Shown: piece after piece, positions 39,547-51,050 of the stretch
How positions within the stretch are numbered: position 1 is the first letter of the stretch
How the letters are laid out: each line of letters starts with the position of its first letter
Assembly: GCF_013359815.1 (NCBI RefSeq)
Contig: NZ_JABMCF010000040.1
Location: 186,001-250,000, forward strand
Reading direction: 5' to 3'
DNA length: 64,000 nt
DNA from: Curtobacterium flaccumfaciens
Lineage (GTDB): Bacteria; Actinomycetota; Actinomycetes; Actinomycetales; Microbacteriaceae
Translations under genes and position numbers: made by a program
Notes under the pieces: generated by a model
Databases searched by the model: none
Seen by the model: only the letters and a program-made list of their open reading frames with translations
What the model was told of the DNA's origin: nothing

Positions 39547-40283
39547 TGGCGTCGCTGTACCTCGTCGACTCGTTGGACGGCGTCGCCGTCGGTGACCCGG
39601 TGTCGCTCGACGGTGCCGAGGGCCGGCACGCGGTCTCCGTCGCGCGCGTCCGGGTCGGCGAGGTCCTGCGGATCGCCGACGGTCGGGGCACCGTGGTGTC
39701 CGGTCCGGTCACCACGCTCGGCAAGGACACGCTGGAGCTCGCGGTCGAGACCGTCGAGCACCAGGATGCACCGCGCCCGTCGCTGACCCTCGTGCAGGCC
39801 CTGGCGAAGGGCGGCCGTGACGAGATGGCGGTGCAGGCGGCGACCGAGATCGGCGTCGACCGGGTCGTGCCGTGGTCGGCCGCGCGCAGCGTCTCCCGGT
39901 GGGACGGCGCGAAGGTCGAGAAGGGCCGTGCCCGGTGGGCAGCGATCGCGCACGAGGCCGCGAAGCAGGCGATCCGTCCGCGCGTGCCCGTCGTCGCGCC
40001 GCTGGTGACGACCGGACAGCTCGTGTCCGCGCTCGGAGCGGGGACCGCCGTCGTCCTGCTCGACCCGACCGCGACCGTGCGACTCGCCACCTGGGAACCC
40101 CCGACGGACGCCGAGGACATCGCACTCGTCGTCGGTCCCGAAGGCGGCATCGACGGCGCGGAGCTCGACCGGCTCGAGGCCGCGGGGGCCGTGCGGGTCC
40201 GACTCGGTGACAGCGTGCTCCGCACGTCCACCGCCGGACCGGCGGCACTTGCTGTCCTGCAGGCGCGACTGGGTCGCTGGTGA
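39546..40283 (+). CDS. rsmE: 16S rRNA (uracil1498-N3)-methyltransferase RsmE
   Basis: 245 aa. N-terminal PUA-like domain and a C-terminal SPOUT knot: LVVGPEGGIDGAELD and LGDSVLRTSTAGPAALAVLQ. It methylates U1498 of 16S rRNA. TGATG overlap with dnaJ. This dnaJ-rsmE order is conserved in many bacteria. Confidence 0.94.
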   Translation: MASLYLVDSLDGVAVGDPVSLDGAEGRHAVSVARVRVGEVLRIADGRGTVVSGPVTTLGKDTLELAVETVEHQDAPRPSLTLVQALAKGGRDEMAVQAATEIGVDRVVPWSAARSVSRWDGAKVEKGRARWAAIAHEAAKQAIRPRVPVVAPLVTTGQLVSALGAGTAVVLLDPTATVRLATWEPPTDAEDIALVVGPEGGIDGAELDRLEAAGAVRVRLGDSVLRTSTAGPAALAVLQARLGRW

Positions 40284-40309
40284 GCCGGACCACGCCGTCG
40301 GGCGCGTCC

Positions 40310-40315
40310 TACGAT
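40310..40315 (+). promoter_or_regulatory. -10 element of a probable leaderless promoter (HIT gene)
   Basis: TACGAT, 6 nt before the ATG. It suggests an internal promoter within the hrcA-era gene string. Confidence 0.5.
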
Positions 40316-40321
40316 GGAACC

Positions 40322-40675
40322 ATGAGCAGCAGCACGCCCAGCGTCTTCTCCAAGATCATCGCGCGCGAGATCCCGGCGACCATCGTCGCCGAGGACGACC
40401 GCGTGATCGCGATCGAGGACATCGCCCCGAAGGCTCCCGTCCACGTGCTCGTCGTCCCCAAGACCGAGCAGTACGCGAACGTCGGCGAGCTCGCAGCGGG
40501 CGACCCCGAGCTGCTGGCCCACGTCGTCGCCACCGCGCAGCGCATCGCCGACGAGCGCGCCGACGGCCAGTTCCGACTCGTCTTCAACACCGGCGAAGCC
40601 GCCGGTCAGACCGTGTTCCACGTGCACGCGCACGTACTCGCAGGTGAACTGCAGGAAGGCACCCTTGCCGGTTAA
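40322..40675 (+). CDS. Histidine triad (HIT) nucleotide hydrolase
   Basis: 117 aa. FSKIIAREIPATIVAEDD, APVHVLVVPKTE and the triad FHVHAHVLAG (H100, H102, H104) identify an HinT-like protein that hydrolyses adenylylated or phosphoramidate nucleotides. Its 3' end overlaps the start of phoH by 11 nt. Confidence 0.93.
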   Translation: MSSSTPSVFSKIIAREIPATIVAEDDRVIAIEDIAPKAPVHVLVVPKTEQYANVGELAAGDPELLAHVVATAQRIADERADGQFRLVFNTGEAAGQTVFHVHAHVLAGELQEGTLAG

Positions 40676-41807
40676 CGAACCAGTACAGCCCACCGTCGCC
40701 GACGACGAGCCCGTCTCGGTCTCGCTCCAGGTCGACGGCATCGCCATGGTGCAGCTGCTCGGCCCCCAGGACCGTCTGCTCAAGACCGTCGAGCGCCAGT
40801 ACCCGGGCGTCCGGGTGGTCGTCCGTGGCAACGAGGTCACGCTGACCGGGCCGGAGCGCGACGTCGCCCGCGCGAAGGCGCTCGTCGACGAGCTCGTCGG
40901 CATGGTCAGGCGTGGGCAGGAGATCGGCCCGGCCGACATCCCGATGTCGGCACGGATCCTCGACGACGACCGCAAGCCGTCCGACACCTTCGGCACCCCG
41001 ATAGTGTCGAGCCGCGGCAAGTCCGTCCGGCCGAAGACCGACGGGCAGCGTGCCTACGTCGACGCGATCGACGAGCACACGATTACGTTCGGCATCGGTC
41101 CGGCCGGTACCGGCAAGACGTACCTGGCGATGGCCAAGGCCGTGCAGGCGCTGCAGCGGCGCGAGGTCAACCGGATCATCCTCACCCGTCCCGCGGTCGA
41201 GGCCGGCGAGCGGCTCGGCTTCCTGCCGGGCACGCTCACCGACAAGATCGACCCGTACCTGCGCCCGCTGTACGACGCCCTCAACGAGATGATGGACCCG
41301 GAGCTGGTCCCGAAGCTCCTGGCGGCCGGCACCGTCGAGGTCGCTCCGCTGGCGTACATGCGCGGCCGGACCCTCAACGACTCCTTCGTGGTGCTCGACG
41401 AGGCGCAGAACACCACGCCCGAGCAGATGAAGATGTTCCTGACCCGGCTCGGGTTCGGTTCGAAGATGGTCATCACGGGTGACATCACCCAGGTCGACCT
41501 GCCGGGCAACGTCTCCGGTCTGCGGCTCGTGACGCGCATCCTCGACGAGGTCGAGGACATCCACTTCGCCCGGCTCGGCAGCGAGGACGTGGTCCGCCAC
41601 ACCCTCGTCGGCCGGATCGTCGACGCGTACACAGTCTACGACGAGGAGCGCCTCGCCGAGCAGGCCGGGCAGCGCCCCGGTGGCCGTGGCACCGCCCCGG
41701 TCGGCAACCCCGACGGCGCCAACCGCGCCGAACGCCGTGGGCGCCCGCCGCAGGACCGCGCACGACCCCCGTACCCCCAGAACGACGCCCGAGGAGGCAC
41801 CCGGTGA
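40665..41807 (+). CDS. phoH: PhoH-like ATPase
   Basis: 380 aa. An N-terminal ~100-residue KH-like segment precedes the P-loop ATPase domain with [12 protein letters not shown] (Walker A) and [20 protein letters not shown] (Walker B). In this operon position it is thought to act with YbeY in RNA metabolism. The basic, Gly/Pro/Arg-rich tail ([16 protein letters not shown]) may bind RNA. TTG start chosen for AGGAAGG 5 nt upstream; a GTG 21 nt earlier is possible. Stop overlaps the ybeY GTG. Confidence 0.9.
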   Translation: MPVNEPVQPTVADDEPVSVSLQVDGIAMVQLLGPQDRLLKTVERQYPGVRVVVRGNEVTLTGPERDVARAKALVDELVGMVRRGQEIGPADIPMSARILDDDRKPSDTFGTPIVSSRGKSVRPKTDGQRAYVDAIDEHTITFGIGPAGTGKTYLAMAKAVQALQRREVNRIILTRPAVEAGERLGFLPGTLTDKIDPYLRPLYDALNEMMDPELVPKLLAAGTVEVAPLAYMRGRTLNDSFVVLDEAQNTTPEQMKMFLTRLGFGSKMVITGDITQVDLPGNVSGLRLVTRILDEVEDIHFARLGSEDVVRHTLVGRIVDAYTVYDEERLAEQAGQRPGGRGTAPVGNPDGANRAERRGRPPQDRARPPYPQNDARGGTR

Positions 41808-42265
41808 GCATCGAGCTCAACAACGAGTCCGGCGTCGAGGTGGACGAGGCCGCGATCCAGCGGCTCGCCGCCTTCGCCCTGGACGCGATGCACGTCCACG
41901 CCGATGCCGAGCTCGCGATCGTGCTGGTCGACGAGGGCGCGATGGAGCAGCTGCACGTGCGGTGGATGGACGAGCCCGGTCCGACGGACGTCCTGAGCTT
42001 CCCGATGGACGAGCTGCGTCCGGGCACCGAGGACGACCCCACGCCGGCCGGGCTGCTGGGCGACATCGTGCTCTGCCCGCAGGTGGCCGAGGAGCAGGCG
42101 AAGACCGCCGGGCACTCGAGCACCGACGAGATGCTGCTGCTCACGTGCCACGGCATCCTGCACCTGCTCGGCTTCGACCACGCCGAGCCCGACGAGAAGG
42201 CCGAGATGTTCGGCATCCAGGGCGAGATCCTGACCGCCTTCGCCGCCCAGCACCGAGGGCGGTAG
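41804..42265 (+). CDS. ybeY: Endoribonuclease YbeY, rRNA maturation factor
   Basis: 153 aa. The metal-binding signature [11 protein letters not shown] is complete, with [14 protein letters not shown] earlier. It is required for 16S rRNA 3'-end processing and 70S quality control. GTG overlaps the phoH stop (GTGA). The next gene starts 3 nt after its stop. Confidence 0.94.
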   Translation: MSIELNNESGVEVDEAAIQRLAAFALDAMHVHADAELAIVLVDEGAMEQLHVRWMDEPGPTDVLSFPMDELRPGTEDDPTPAGLLGDIVLCPQVAEEQAKTAGHSSTDEMLLLTCHGILHLLGFDHAEPDEKAEMFGIQGEILTAFAAQHRGR

Positions 42266-42268
42266 CCG

Positions 42269-43591
42269 GTGGTCGTCGTCGCCGGACTCCTCGCGGTGGC
42301 GCTGGGGCTCGTCGTGCTCGGCGGGCTCCTCGCCGCGAGCGACGCCGCGCTCTCGGTGGTCTCCCGTGCCGACCTCGAGGAGATCGCCAGGGGCAACAAA
42401 CGCCGCCACGCCATCGAGGCGATCGCGGACGACGTCGGGGCGCACGTCAACGCGCTGAACTTCTTCCGCGTCCTCGCCGAGACCGCGGCCGCGGTGCTCG
42501 TGACGATCGCCCTCGTGCGTGCCTTCGACAGCTGGTGGCTCGCACTCGTGCTCTCCGCCGCGATCATGACCGCGGTGTCGTTCGTGCTGGTCGGGTCGAG
42601 CCCGCGCAGCGTCGGACGCGCCCACGCCGAGCGGCTGATCGGTGCGACCGGCGGCATCGTCCGGGGGGTCCGCATCGTGCTCGGTCCGCTGGCCGGGCTG
42701 CTCGTCCGGATCGGCGACCGGGTCACCCCCGGCCGCGGCCGGAGCGCCTCCACCGTGTCGAGCGAGGAGCAGCTGCTCTCGCTCGTGGACGAGGCCACCG
42801 AGAGCAACGTGCTCGAGGACGAGGACCGCGAGCTCATCCACTCGGTGTTCGAGTTCAGCGACACCCTGGTGCGCGAGGTGATGGTGCCCCGCACGGACAT
42901 GCTCACCGTCGACGGTGCCGAGACGCTCGCCGCGGCCATGGAGCAGTTCCTGGCCGCCGGGGTGTCCCGGATGCCGGTGACGGGCAAGGACAGCGACGAC
43001 GTGCGGGGCGTGCTCTACCTGCGCGACGTCGCGCGGTCGCTGTACGAACGGCCGGCGTCCCGCAGCGAGCGGGTCAGCCGGCTGCTGCGGCCCGCCGAGT
43101 TCGTGCCGGAGTCGAAGCACGCCGACGACACCCTGCGGCACATGCAGGTCGCCAAGAACCACCTGGTGCTGGTGGTCGACGAGTACGGCGGAGTCGCCGG
43201 GCTCGTGACCATGGAGGACCTCATCGAAGAGCTCGTCGGGGACATCTCCGACGAGTACGACCGCGCCGTCGTCGACCGGACCGAGGTCGAACCGGGCATC
43301 TGGCGGATCTCCGCCCGACTGCCGATCGACGAGCTCGGCGACCTGTTCGGCATCGAGCTCGACGACGACGACGTCGACACCGCCGGTGGCCTGCTCACCA
43401 AGGAGCTCGGACACCTGGCCGTCTCCGGCGACACCGTCACCGTGTCCGGGGTCGTCCTGACCGCCGACCGGGTCGAGGGCAAGCGCCGCCACCTCATCAC
43501 CGTGCTCGCCGAGCGCACCCACGCCCTGGCCGACGTCGAGGACGCCTTCGACGACGCCGAACCCACCACGACGGGAACCACGCACGCATGA
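42269..43591 (+). CDS. CNNM/CorC family protein (DUF21-CBS-CorC)
   Basis: 440 aa. N-terminal DUF21 domain with about three to four membrane helices, then two CBS domains (VMVPRTDMLTVDGAE; DDTLRHMQVAKNHLVLVVDEYGGVAGLVTMEDLIEELVGD spans the second, cited here in parts) and a C-terminal CorC/HlyC transporter-associated domain. Related proteins influence magnesium or cobalt export. GTG start 3 nt after ybeY. Stop overlaps the era ATG. Confidence 0.9.
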   Translation: MVVVAGLLAVALGLVVLGGLLAASDAALSVVSRADLEEIARGNKRRHAIEAIADDVGAHVNALNFFRVLAETAAAVLVTIALVRAFDSWWLALVLSAAIMTAVSFVLVGSSPRSVGRAHAERLIGATGGIVRGVRIVLGPLAGLLVRIGDRVTPGRGRSASTVSSEEQLLSLVDEATESNVLEDEDRELIHSVFEFSDTLVREVMVPRTDMLTVDGAETLAAAMEQFLAAGVSRMPVTGKDSDDVRGVLYLRDVARSLYERPASRSERVSRLLRPAEFVPESKHADDTLRHMQVAKNHLVLVVDEYGGVAGLVTMEDLIEELVGDISDEYDRAVVDRTEVEPGIWRISARLPIDELGDLFGIELDDDDVDTAGGLLTKELGHLAVSGDTVTVSGVVLTADRVEGKRRHLITVLAERTHALADVEDAFDDAEPTTTGTTHA

Positions 43592-44526
43592 CCGACACCG
43601 ACACCACCCAGGCCGGCTCGGACAAGCCCTACCGCGCGGGCTTCGTCTCGTTCGTCGGCCGTCCGAACGTCGGCAAGTCGACCCTGACCAACGCCCTGGT
43701 GGGCGAGAAGGTCGCCATCACCTCGTCGAAGCCGCAGACCACCCGGCGCGCCATCCGCGGGATCGTGCACCGGCCCGACGGCCAGGTCATCATCGTCGAC
43801 ACCCCGGGCGTCCACCGTCCGCGCACCCTGCTCGGCGAACGGCTCAACGACCTCGTGCAGTCCACGCTCGGCGACGTCGACGTGATCGGGTTCTGCGTGC
43901 CGGCGAACGAGCCGGTGGGCCCCGGCGACCGGTTCATCAACGACACGCTCGACCAGTACCCGCGGGCGAAGAAGATCGCGATCGTCACGAAGATCGACAG
44001 CGCCTCCAAGGACCGCGTCGGTGAGCAGCTGCTGGCCGTCTCGAAGCTCCGCGACTGGGACGCCGTGGTGCCGACCTCGGGCACCCGGGGCATGCAGCTC
44101 GAAGACCTGCTCGGCGTCGTCACGAGCCTGCTGCCCGAGTCGCCGCAGCTGTACGACTCGAGCGCGGTGACCGAGGAGACCGACGAGGAGCGCATCGGCG
44201 AGCTCATCCGCGAGGCCGCGCTCGAGGGCGTCCGTGACGAGCTGCCGCACTCGCTCGCCGTCGTCATCGAGGACATCGTCGAGCCCGACGCCGACGAGGA
44301 CGCCGACGGCCCCCTGCGCATCTTCGCGAACCTGTTCGTCGAGCGGGACAGCCAGAAGGCGATCGTCATCGGACACAAGGGCGAGCGCCTGAAGGACGTC
44401 GGTTCGCGGGCCCGCGTCGAGATCGAGTCGCTGCTCGGCGGCCGGCACGTCTACCTGAACATCCGCGTGAAGGTGGCCAAGGAGTGGCAGCGTGACCCGA
44501 AGCAGCTCGGACGCCTCGGCTTCTGA
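43588..44526 (+). CDS. era: GTPase Era
   Basis: 312 aa. G motifs: GRPNVGKST (residues 24-32), SKPQTTRR (switch I), DTPGV and TKID; C-terminal KH domain (VIGHKGERLKDVGSRARVEI) binds the 3' end of 16S rRNA. Era checks 30S assembly. It starts with ATG inside the stop of the preceding gene and ends the hrcA-to-era string. It has an acidic insert (VEPDADEDADGP) before the KH domain. Confidence 0.96.
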   Translation: MTDTDTTQAGSDKPYRAGFVSFVGRPNVGKSTLTNALVGEKVAITSSKPQTTRRAIRGIVHRPDGQVIIVDTPGVHRPRTLLGERLNDLVQSTLGDVDVIGFCVPANEPVGPGDRFINDTLDQYPRAKKIAIVTKIDSASKDRVGEQLLAVSKLRDWDAVVPTSGTRGMQLEDLLGVVTSLLPESPQLYDSSAVTEETDEERIGELIREAALEGVRDELPHSLAVVIEDIVEPDADEDADGPLRIFANLFVERDSQKAIVIGHKGERLKDVGSRARVEIESLLGGRHVYLNIRVKVAKEWQRDPKQLGRLGF

Positions 44527-44587
44527 CCGTCGGCCGCTCGCACCCCGGGTCATCCGGGCGAGGGACGCGGGGACGAGCGGCCCGCCG

Positions 44588-44593
44588 TACCGT
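44588..44593 (+). promoter_or_regulatory. -10 element of a probable leaderless promoter (kinase gene)
   Basis: TACCGT, 6 nt before the GTG at 44600; no ribosome site. Confidence 0.5.
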
Positions 44594-44599
44594 GGACGG

Positions 44600-45838
44600 G
44601 TGTTCCGTCCCATGCTGCGCGCGCAGGTCATCACCGACCTGCTGATCGCCGTGCTGCTCGGCGGCCTCGTGCTGGTCGCCAGCGGGCGCGGGCTCGACGG
44701 GCCGTTGTCCGTCGTCACCGTCGTCGGGATGACCGCCGCTCTGGCACTCCGGCGCCTGTCACCCGGGCTCGCCCTGGCCGTGGCGTGGGTGTTCGCGGTC
44801 TTCGAGATGGTCACCCTGCAGGTGCCGGACGTGTCGAACGCGTTCATCGCCGGCGTCATGTACACGACGAGTGCGTACGGCAGCCGCCGTGTGCGGCTGG
44901 CCGGGCTCGTGTCGGCGATCGTCGGGTCCGTCGCCGCGGCGGCGTACATGGGCTTCGACGACTACCGGAACCGCTTGACCTACGAGACCACCTCGACGTC
45001 GGTGCCGGAGTCGCTGCAGGTCACACTCTCGTTCTTCGCCGTCGTCCTGCTCCTGCTGCTGCTGCCGTGGCTCGCCGGACTCGTGGTCCGAACCCGTCGC
45101 TCGGCGAGCATGAGTCGCGAGGCCCAGCTGCTGGCCGAGCGTGACGCCGCGCGGGCCGACCGGGCCGTCGCGGTCGAGCAGGAGCGCGTGCGGATCGCCC
45201 GCGACATGCACGACATCGTCGCGCACTCGCTCGCTGTGGTCATCGCGCAGTCCGACGGTGCCCGGTACGCCCTGAAGGCCGACCCCGCGGTGGCCGACCA
45301 GGCCCTCAGCACCATCTCGGCCACGGCCCGGCGCGCACTCGGCGACGTGCGCGAACTCCTCGGCGCGCTCCGGCACGAGCAGGGGACCGCGCCGACGCCC
45401 GAGATCGACGACATCGACCGGCTCGTCGACGAGATGCGGCAGCTCGGGCTCGACGTGCGGGTGGAACGCGAGGGCGACCCCGCCGGGCTGCCCACCACCA
45501 CGCAGCTCGCGGTCTACCGGATCGTGTAGGAGAGCCTGACGAACGCGTACAAGCACGGAGAGCCCGGCAGCCCGGTGCGTGCCGCCCTGACCTACCGGCC
45601 GGACACGGTCGAGATCGCCGTCGTGAACCGCCGTGCCGACGACGGCGTCCGCGGCCCCGGCACGGGCCACGGCCTGGTCGGCATGCGCGAGCGCGCCGTG
45701 ATGACCGGCGGCACCATGACCGCCGGGGCCCGGGGGGACGACTTCGCGGTCGCCGTCCGGATGCCGACCGTCCCGGCCAGTGGGCAGATGCCCCGGGGCC
45801 GGATCACCCTGACCGAGCAGGAGCACACCGCCCGATGA
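44600..45838 (+). pseudogene. Sensor histidine kinase (HisKA_3 type) interrupted by an in-frame TAG
   Basis: Without the stop this would encode 412 aa: about five membrane helices, a HisKA_3 dimerisation domain with phospho-acceptor H204 in RIARDMHDIVAHSLAVVI, and a HATPase domain. Codon 310 (45527-45529) is TAG in YRIV*ESLTNAYKHG. Related kinases read YRIVQEALTNA there, so a single C-to-T change turns CAG into TAG. The same frame then runs on, with the expected GTGHGLVGMRERA ATP-lid residues, to TGA 45838, overlapping the response regulator ATG. Without read-through the 309-aa product lacks the whole ATPase domain and could not autophosphorylate. No other damage is visible, so the mutation looks recent, unless it is suppressed or a base-call error. 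Confidence 0.88.
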
Positions 45839-46524
45839 CCACGATCCCGACCGACGAGCACTCGATCCGCGTCGCCCTCGTCGACGACCAGGCGCTGTTC
45901 CGCACCGGCATCCGGATGCTCATCGACTCGCAGCCCGACCTGCGGTTCGTGGGCGAGGCGGGCGACGGTGCCGAGGGGGTCGAACTCGTCCGGCGGACCC
46001 GTCCCGACGTGGTGCTGATGGACGTCCGGATGCCCGTGATGGACGGCATCACGGCGACCGGTCACATCGTCGAGCAGTCCGGCACCGACGGCGCGAAGGT
46101 CCTCGTGCTGACCACGTTCGACTTCGACGAGGCCGCCGCCAAGGCCATCCGCGCCGGTGCGAGCGGCTTCGTGCTCAAGGACGCCGATCCCGAGTTCCTG
46201 CTCGCGGCGGTCCGGACCGTGCACGCCGGCACCGCGGTGTTCGCCGCGTCGGCCACGCGGGAGCTCCTGCGACGGTACGACGACTCGGTCGGCCGCGCCG
46301 CCGCCGTGCCCGCTGCGTTCGCCGACCTCACCCCGCGTGAGCGCGAGATCTTCGACCTGGCCGCCCGCGGGTTCAGCAACAGCGAGATCGCGCAGCACGA
46401 GTACGTCAGCGAGGCGACCGTGAAGACGCACATCTCGCGGGTCCTGACGAAGCTCGAACTCCGCGACCGGGTGCGGCTCGTCGTCTTCGCCCACGAACAC
46501 GGGCTCGTCACCAAGGCCGACTGA
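45835..46524 (+). CDS. NarL/LuxR-type response regulator
   Basis: 229 aa. Receiver domain with VALVDDQALFRTG, phospho-acceptor D63 (VLMDVRMPVMDG) and KDADPEFLLAAVR (conserved Lys is preceded by VLK), then a LuxR helix-turn-helix (LTPREREIFDLAARGFSNSE, EATVKTHISRVLTKL). Intact. It overlaps the broken kinase gene by ATGA. Its likely target is the ABC transporter just downstream, by analogy with LiaR- and DesR-like clusters; this is inference. Ends at a 9-bp hairpin. Confidence 0.93.
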   Translation: MTTIPTDEHSIRVALVDDQALFRTGIRMLIDSQPDLRFVGEAGDGAEGVELVRRTRPDVVLMDVRMPVMDGITATGHIVEQSGTDGAKVLVLTTFDFDEAAAKAIRAGASGFVLKDADPEFLLAAVRTVHAGTAVFAASATRELLRRYDDSVGRAAAVPAAFADLTPREREIFDLAARGFSNSEIAQHEYVSEATVKTHISRVLTKLELRDRVRLVVFAHEHGLVTKAD

Positions 46525-46528
46525 CGCC

Positions 46529-46550
46529 GGGTCATCCGCGGGGATGACCC
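46529..46550 (+). terminator. 9-bp hairpin after the response regulator
   Basis: GGGTCATCC and GGATGACCC around GCGG, 4 nt after the stop. Downstream, two CCACAGG words (CCACAGGCAACCGAGC, CCACAGGAGCCGAGC) form a direct repeat in the ABC promoter region. Confidence 0.55.
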
Positions 46551-46624
46551 CTCCACAGGCAACCGAGCCGAGCGGACGATCCACAGGAGCCGAGCGGGCG
46601 ACGCGGGTCGGGACCGCTGAGCGT

Positions 46625-46630
46625 CATCGT
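46625..46630 (+). promoter_or_regulatory. -10-like element before the ABC transporter
   Basis: CATCGT, 6 nt before the ATG; the same spacing as other putative leaderless starts here. The direct repeat 30-70 nt upstream could be a regulator site. Confidence 0.4.
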
Positions 46631-46636
46631 GGATGC

Positions 46637-47389
46637 ATGACCACGAGCCACGCCCCGATCATCCGCCTCGACCACGTGTCCAAGCACTACGGCGACGACG
46701 CCCGACGTGTGACCGCGCTCGACGACGTCAGCGTCGACATCGGCGCGGGGGAGTTCACCGCGGTGATGGGCCCGTCCGGGTCCGGCAAGTCGACGCTCAT
46801 GCACGTCGCGGCCGGTCTCGACGCCGTGTCCACCGGTCGGATCCAGATCGACGGCGTCGACATCACGGCCCTGGGCGACAAGGACCTCACCGAGCTGCGT
46901 CGTCGTCGGCTGGGCTTCGTGTTCCAGTCGTTCAACCTCGTCCCGACGCTCGACGTCAGCGAGAACATCCGGCTGCCGTTCCTGCTCGGTGGGCACAAGC
47001 CCTCGCGCGAGGAGTCCGCCTGGATCGACCGGCTGGTCGAGATGCTCGGGCTCGGCAACCGGCTGACGCACCGTCCGCACCAGCTCTCCGGCGGGCAGCA
47101 GCAGCGCGTCGCCATCGCACGGGCGCTCGCTTCGCGGCCAGCGGTGGTCGTCGCCGACGAGCCGACCGGCGCACTCGACTCCCGCACCGGGCGCGACGTG
47201 CTCGCGATCCTCCGCGGTGCCGTCCAGGAGTGGGGCCAGAGCGTCGTCATGGTCACGCACGACCCGGTGGCGGCCGCGAACGCCGACCGCATCCTGTTCC
47301 TGGCCGACGGCCGGATCGTCGCCGACCGCCCCGCGATGGACGCCGGCGCGATCTCCACGACGATGCTCGGGATGGAGGCAGCAGCGTGA
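46637..47389 (+). CDS. ABC transporter ATP-binding protein, MacB/LolD type
   Basis: 250 aa. Walker A GPSGSGKST, Q-loop FVFQSFNLVPTLDV, signature LSGGQQQRVAIARALASRP, Walker B VVVADEPTGALD and switch VTHDPVAAANADR are intact. The FVFQSFNL/TGALDSRTG wording places it among exporters that pair with FtsX-like permeases (antibiotic or peptide efflux and sensing). ATG chosen at the -10 spacing above. Stop overlaps the permease GTG. Confidence 0.92.
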   Translation: MTTSHAPIIRLDHVSKHYGDDARRVTALDDVSVDIGAGEFTAVMGPSGSGKSTLMHVAAGLDAVSTGRIQIDGVDITALGDKDLTELRRRRLGFVFQSFNLVPTLDVSENIRLPFLLGGHKPSREESAWIDRLVEMLGLGNRLTHRPHQLSGGQQQRVAIARALASRPAVVVADEPTGALDSRTGRDVLAILRGAVQEWGQSVVMVTHDPVAAANADRILFLADGRIVADRPAMDAGAISTTMLGMEAAA

Positions 47390-48786
47390 ACGGCGTCCGC
47401 TCCTTCGCCCCCACCGTCCTGGTCGCGGCCCTCGGCACCACGTTCGGTTCCGCCCTCGTCATCGCACCGGGGATCGTGACCGAGGCGCTCCGAGCCGCAG
47501 GGGTCGCCGACCTCGGTCCGATCAAGGCGATCCTGTCGGTGGTCGGGTGGCTGTTCCTCGGCATCGCGCTCTACGTCGGCGCGATCGTCACCGCGAACAC
47601 CTGCGCCACCCTGATCGCCGGGCAGACCCGGATCATCGCGCTGCAGCGGCTCGTCGGTGCGACCGGTGCGACCCTCCGTGCGCGGATCACCCGCACCGGC
47701 CTGGTCGTCGGCGTGCTCGGCGGGGTCGTCGGCGCCGTGGTGGGGACCGCGCTCTCGGCCCTGTTCGTCGTCGTCCTGCGGGGCAACGGGGTCCTGCCCG
47801 AGGCCGAGTACACGTACGTGCCGTGGGAGCTCGTCCTGCCGGTCGTGGCCGTTGTCCTCGCCACCTGGGGTGCCTTCGCTGCCGGGTCGCGCCGCGTGCT
47901 CACCGTCACCCCGCTCGAAGCGCTGTCGTCGTCCGTCGAGCCGAGCCACGACGACGTCCGGTCCGGCACGGCCCGCAAGGTCTGGTCGATCGTGCTCATG
48001 GCCGGCGGCGCGGTGCTCATGCTGCTCGGGCTCGCGGTGAGCTCGCTGTCCCCGGTCGCGGTCCTGCCGGCGGCGCTCGGCGGGTTCGTGTCCTTCGCGG
48101 GGGTCGCCGTGGGGGCGACGATCGTGATGCCGCCCGTGCTGCACCTCATCGGCCGCATCGGCTCGCACGACCCCGTCGTCCTGCTCGCCGGACGGAACGC
48201 GATGCGGGCGCCGGGGCGGTCCTCGCGGGCGACCATCGGGCTCGTCATCGGCGTCACCCTGCTCGTCACCTTCGCGGTCGCGCTCGGCATCATGCAGCAC
48301 GTGCTCGAGACCGAGATGCGCGCCATGAGCGCGGGGAGCGCCACCCCCGAGATGATCGAGGCGCAGCGGGACCTCTTCGTGCAGATCAACGCCGTCGTCA
48401 GCGTGATCGTCGGGTTCTCCGCCGTGATCGCCGCCGTCGGGGTCGTCAACGCCCTGGCGCTCGGGGTGCTCCAGCGTCGACGCGAACTCGGGCTGCTGCG
48501 GGTGCTCGGCCTGACGGGTGCACAGGTCCGACGGATGATCGTGACCGAGGCCGTGCAGATGGTCGTCGCGGCCGTCGTCTCGGGGCTCGCACTCGGCACG
48601 CTGTACGGCTGGGTCGGCGGGCAGACGCTCCTCGGCTCGCTCGGGACGCCCGTGGCACCGGTGCTGCCGCCGCTGACAATCGGCATCGTGGTGATCGGCG
48701 CGCTGGTCCTGGCGGTCGTCGCCACCATCGCCCCGGTGCGGCGCGCGATGCGCGTCCCGCCGACCGAGGCCCTCGCGGTCGACTGA
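47386..48786 (+). CDS. ABC transporter permease, FtsX-like
   Basis: 466 aa, about eight membrane helices in two similar halves, each ending in an FtsX-like module; the second (VVNALALGVLQRRRELGLLRVLGLTGAQVRRMI) is the clearest. The first has IIALQRLVGATGATLRARI and PLEALSSSVEP. It forms a transporter with the ATPase upstream, probably exporting or sensing a membrane-active compound. GTG start overlaps the ATPase stop. Confidence 0.88.
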   Translation: MNGVRSFAPTVLVAALGTTFGSALVIAPGIVTEALRAAGVADLGPIKAILSVVGWLFLGIALYVGAIVTANTCATLIAGQTRIIALQRLVGATGATLRARITRTGLVVGVLGGVVGAVVGTALSALFVVVLRGNGVLPEAEYTYVPWELVLPVVAVVLATWGAFAAGSRRVLTVTPLEALSSSVEPSHDDVRSGTARKVWSIVLMAGGAVLMLLGLAVSSLSPVAVLPAALGGFVSFAGVAVGATIVMPPVLHLIGRIGSHDPVVLLAGRNAMRAPGRSSRATIGLVIGVTLLVTFAVALGIMQHVLETEMRAMSAGSATPEMIEAQRDLFVQINAVVSVIVGFSAVIAAVGVVNALALGVLQRRRELGLLRVLGLTGAQVRRMIVTEAVQMVVAAVVSGLALGTLYGWVGGQTLLGSLGTPVAPVLPPLTIGIVVIGALVLAVVATIAPVRRAMRVPPTEALAVD

Positions 48787-48816
48787 CCCGTCGCCCTGGT
48801 CGCACCACGCGACGAC

Positions 48817-48854
48817 ACGGGAGGCCCGGTGCCAGCTGGCACCGGGCCTCCCGT
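48817..48854. terminator. Palindrome, copy 2 of the duplicated element
   Basis: 17-bp perfect arms around AGCT. 48818-48865 is identical to 8918-8965. It lies 30 nt after the permease stop and may act as its terminator. The left flank differs from copy 1, shortening the stem by 5 bp. Confidence 0.75.
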
Positions 48855-48909
48855 CCGTCGTGGGGTCGCGCCGACGTGCCCTGCCCGGCCCCGCCACGCC
48901 GCTCACCTT

Positions 48910-48929
48910 CGCCGAGGTGCCACGAACCG
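48910..48929. repeat. Single arm of the 62.7-kb array hairpin
   Basis: CGCCGAGGTGCCACGAACCG resembles the arm CGCCGAGGTCGCACGAACTG of the array units at 62705, 63027 and 63296. The preceding CACCTT also resembles array sequence. No second arm was seen nearby. Confidence 0.5.
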
Positions 48930-48962
48930 TCGTCCAGACGCGGCCCGGGCGACACAACGTGA

Positions 48963-51035
<2,073 letters not shown>

Positions 51036-51050
51036 GACGCAACCAGCCCT

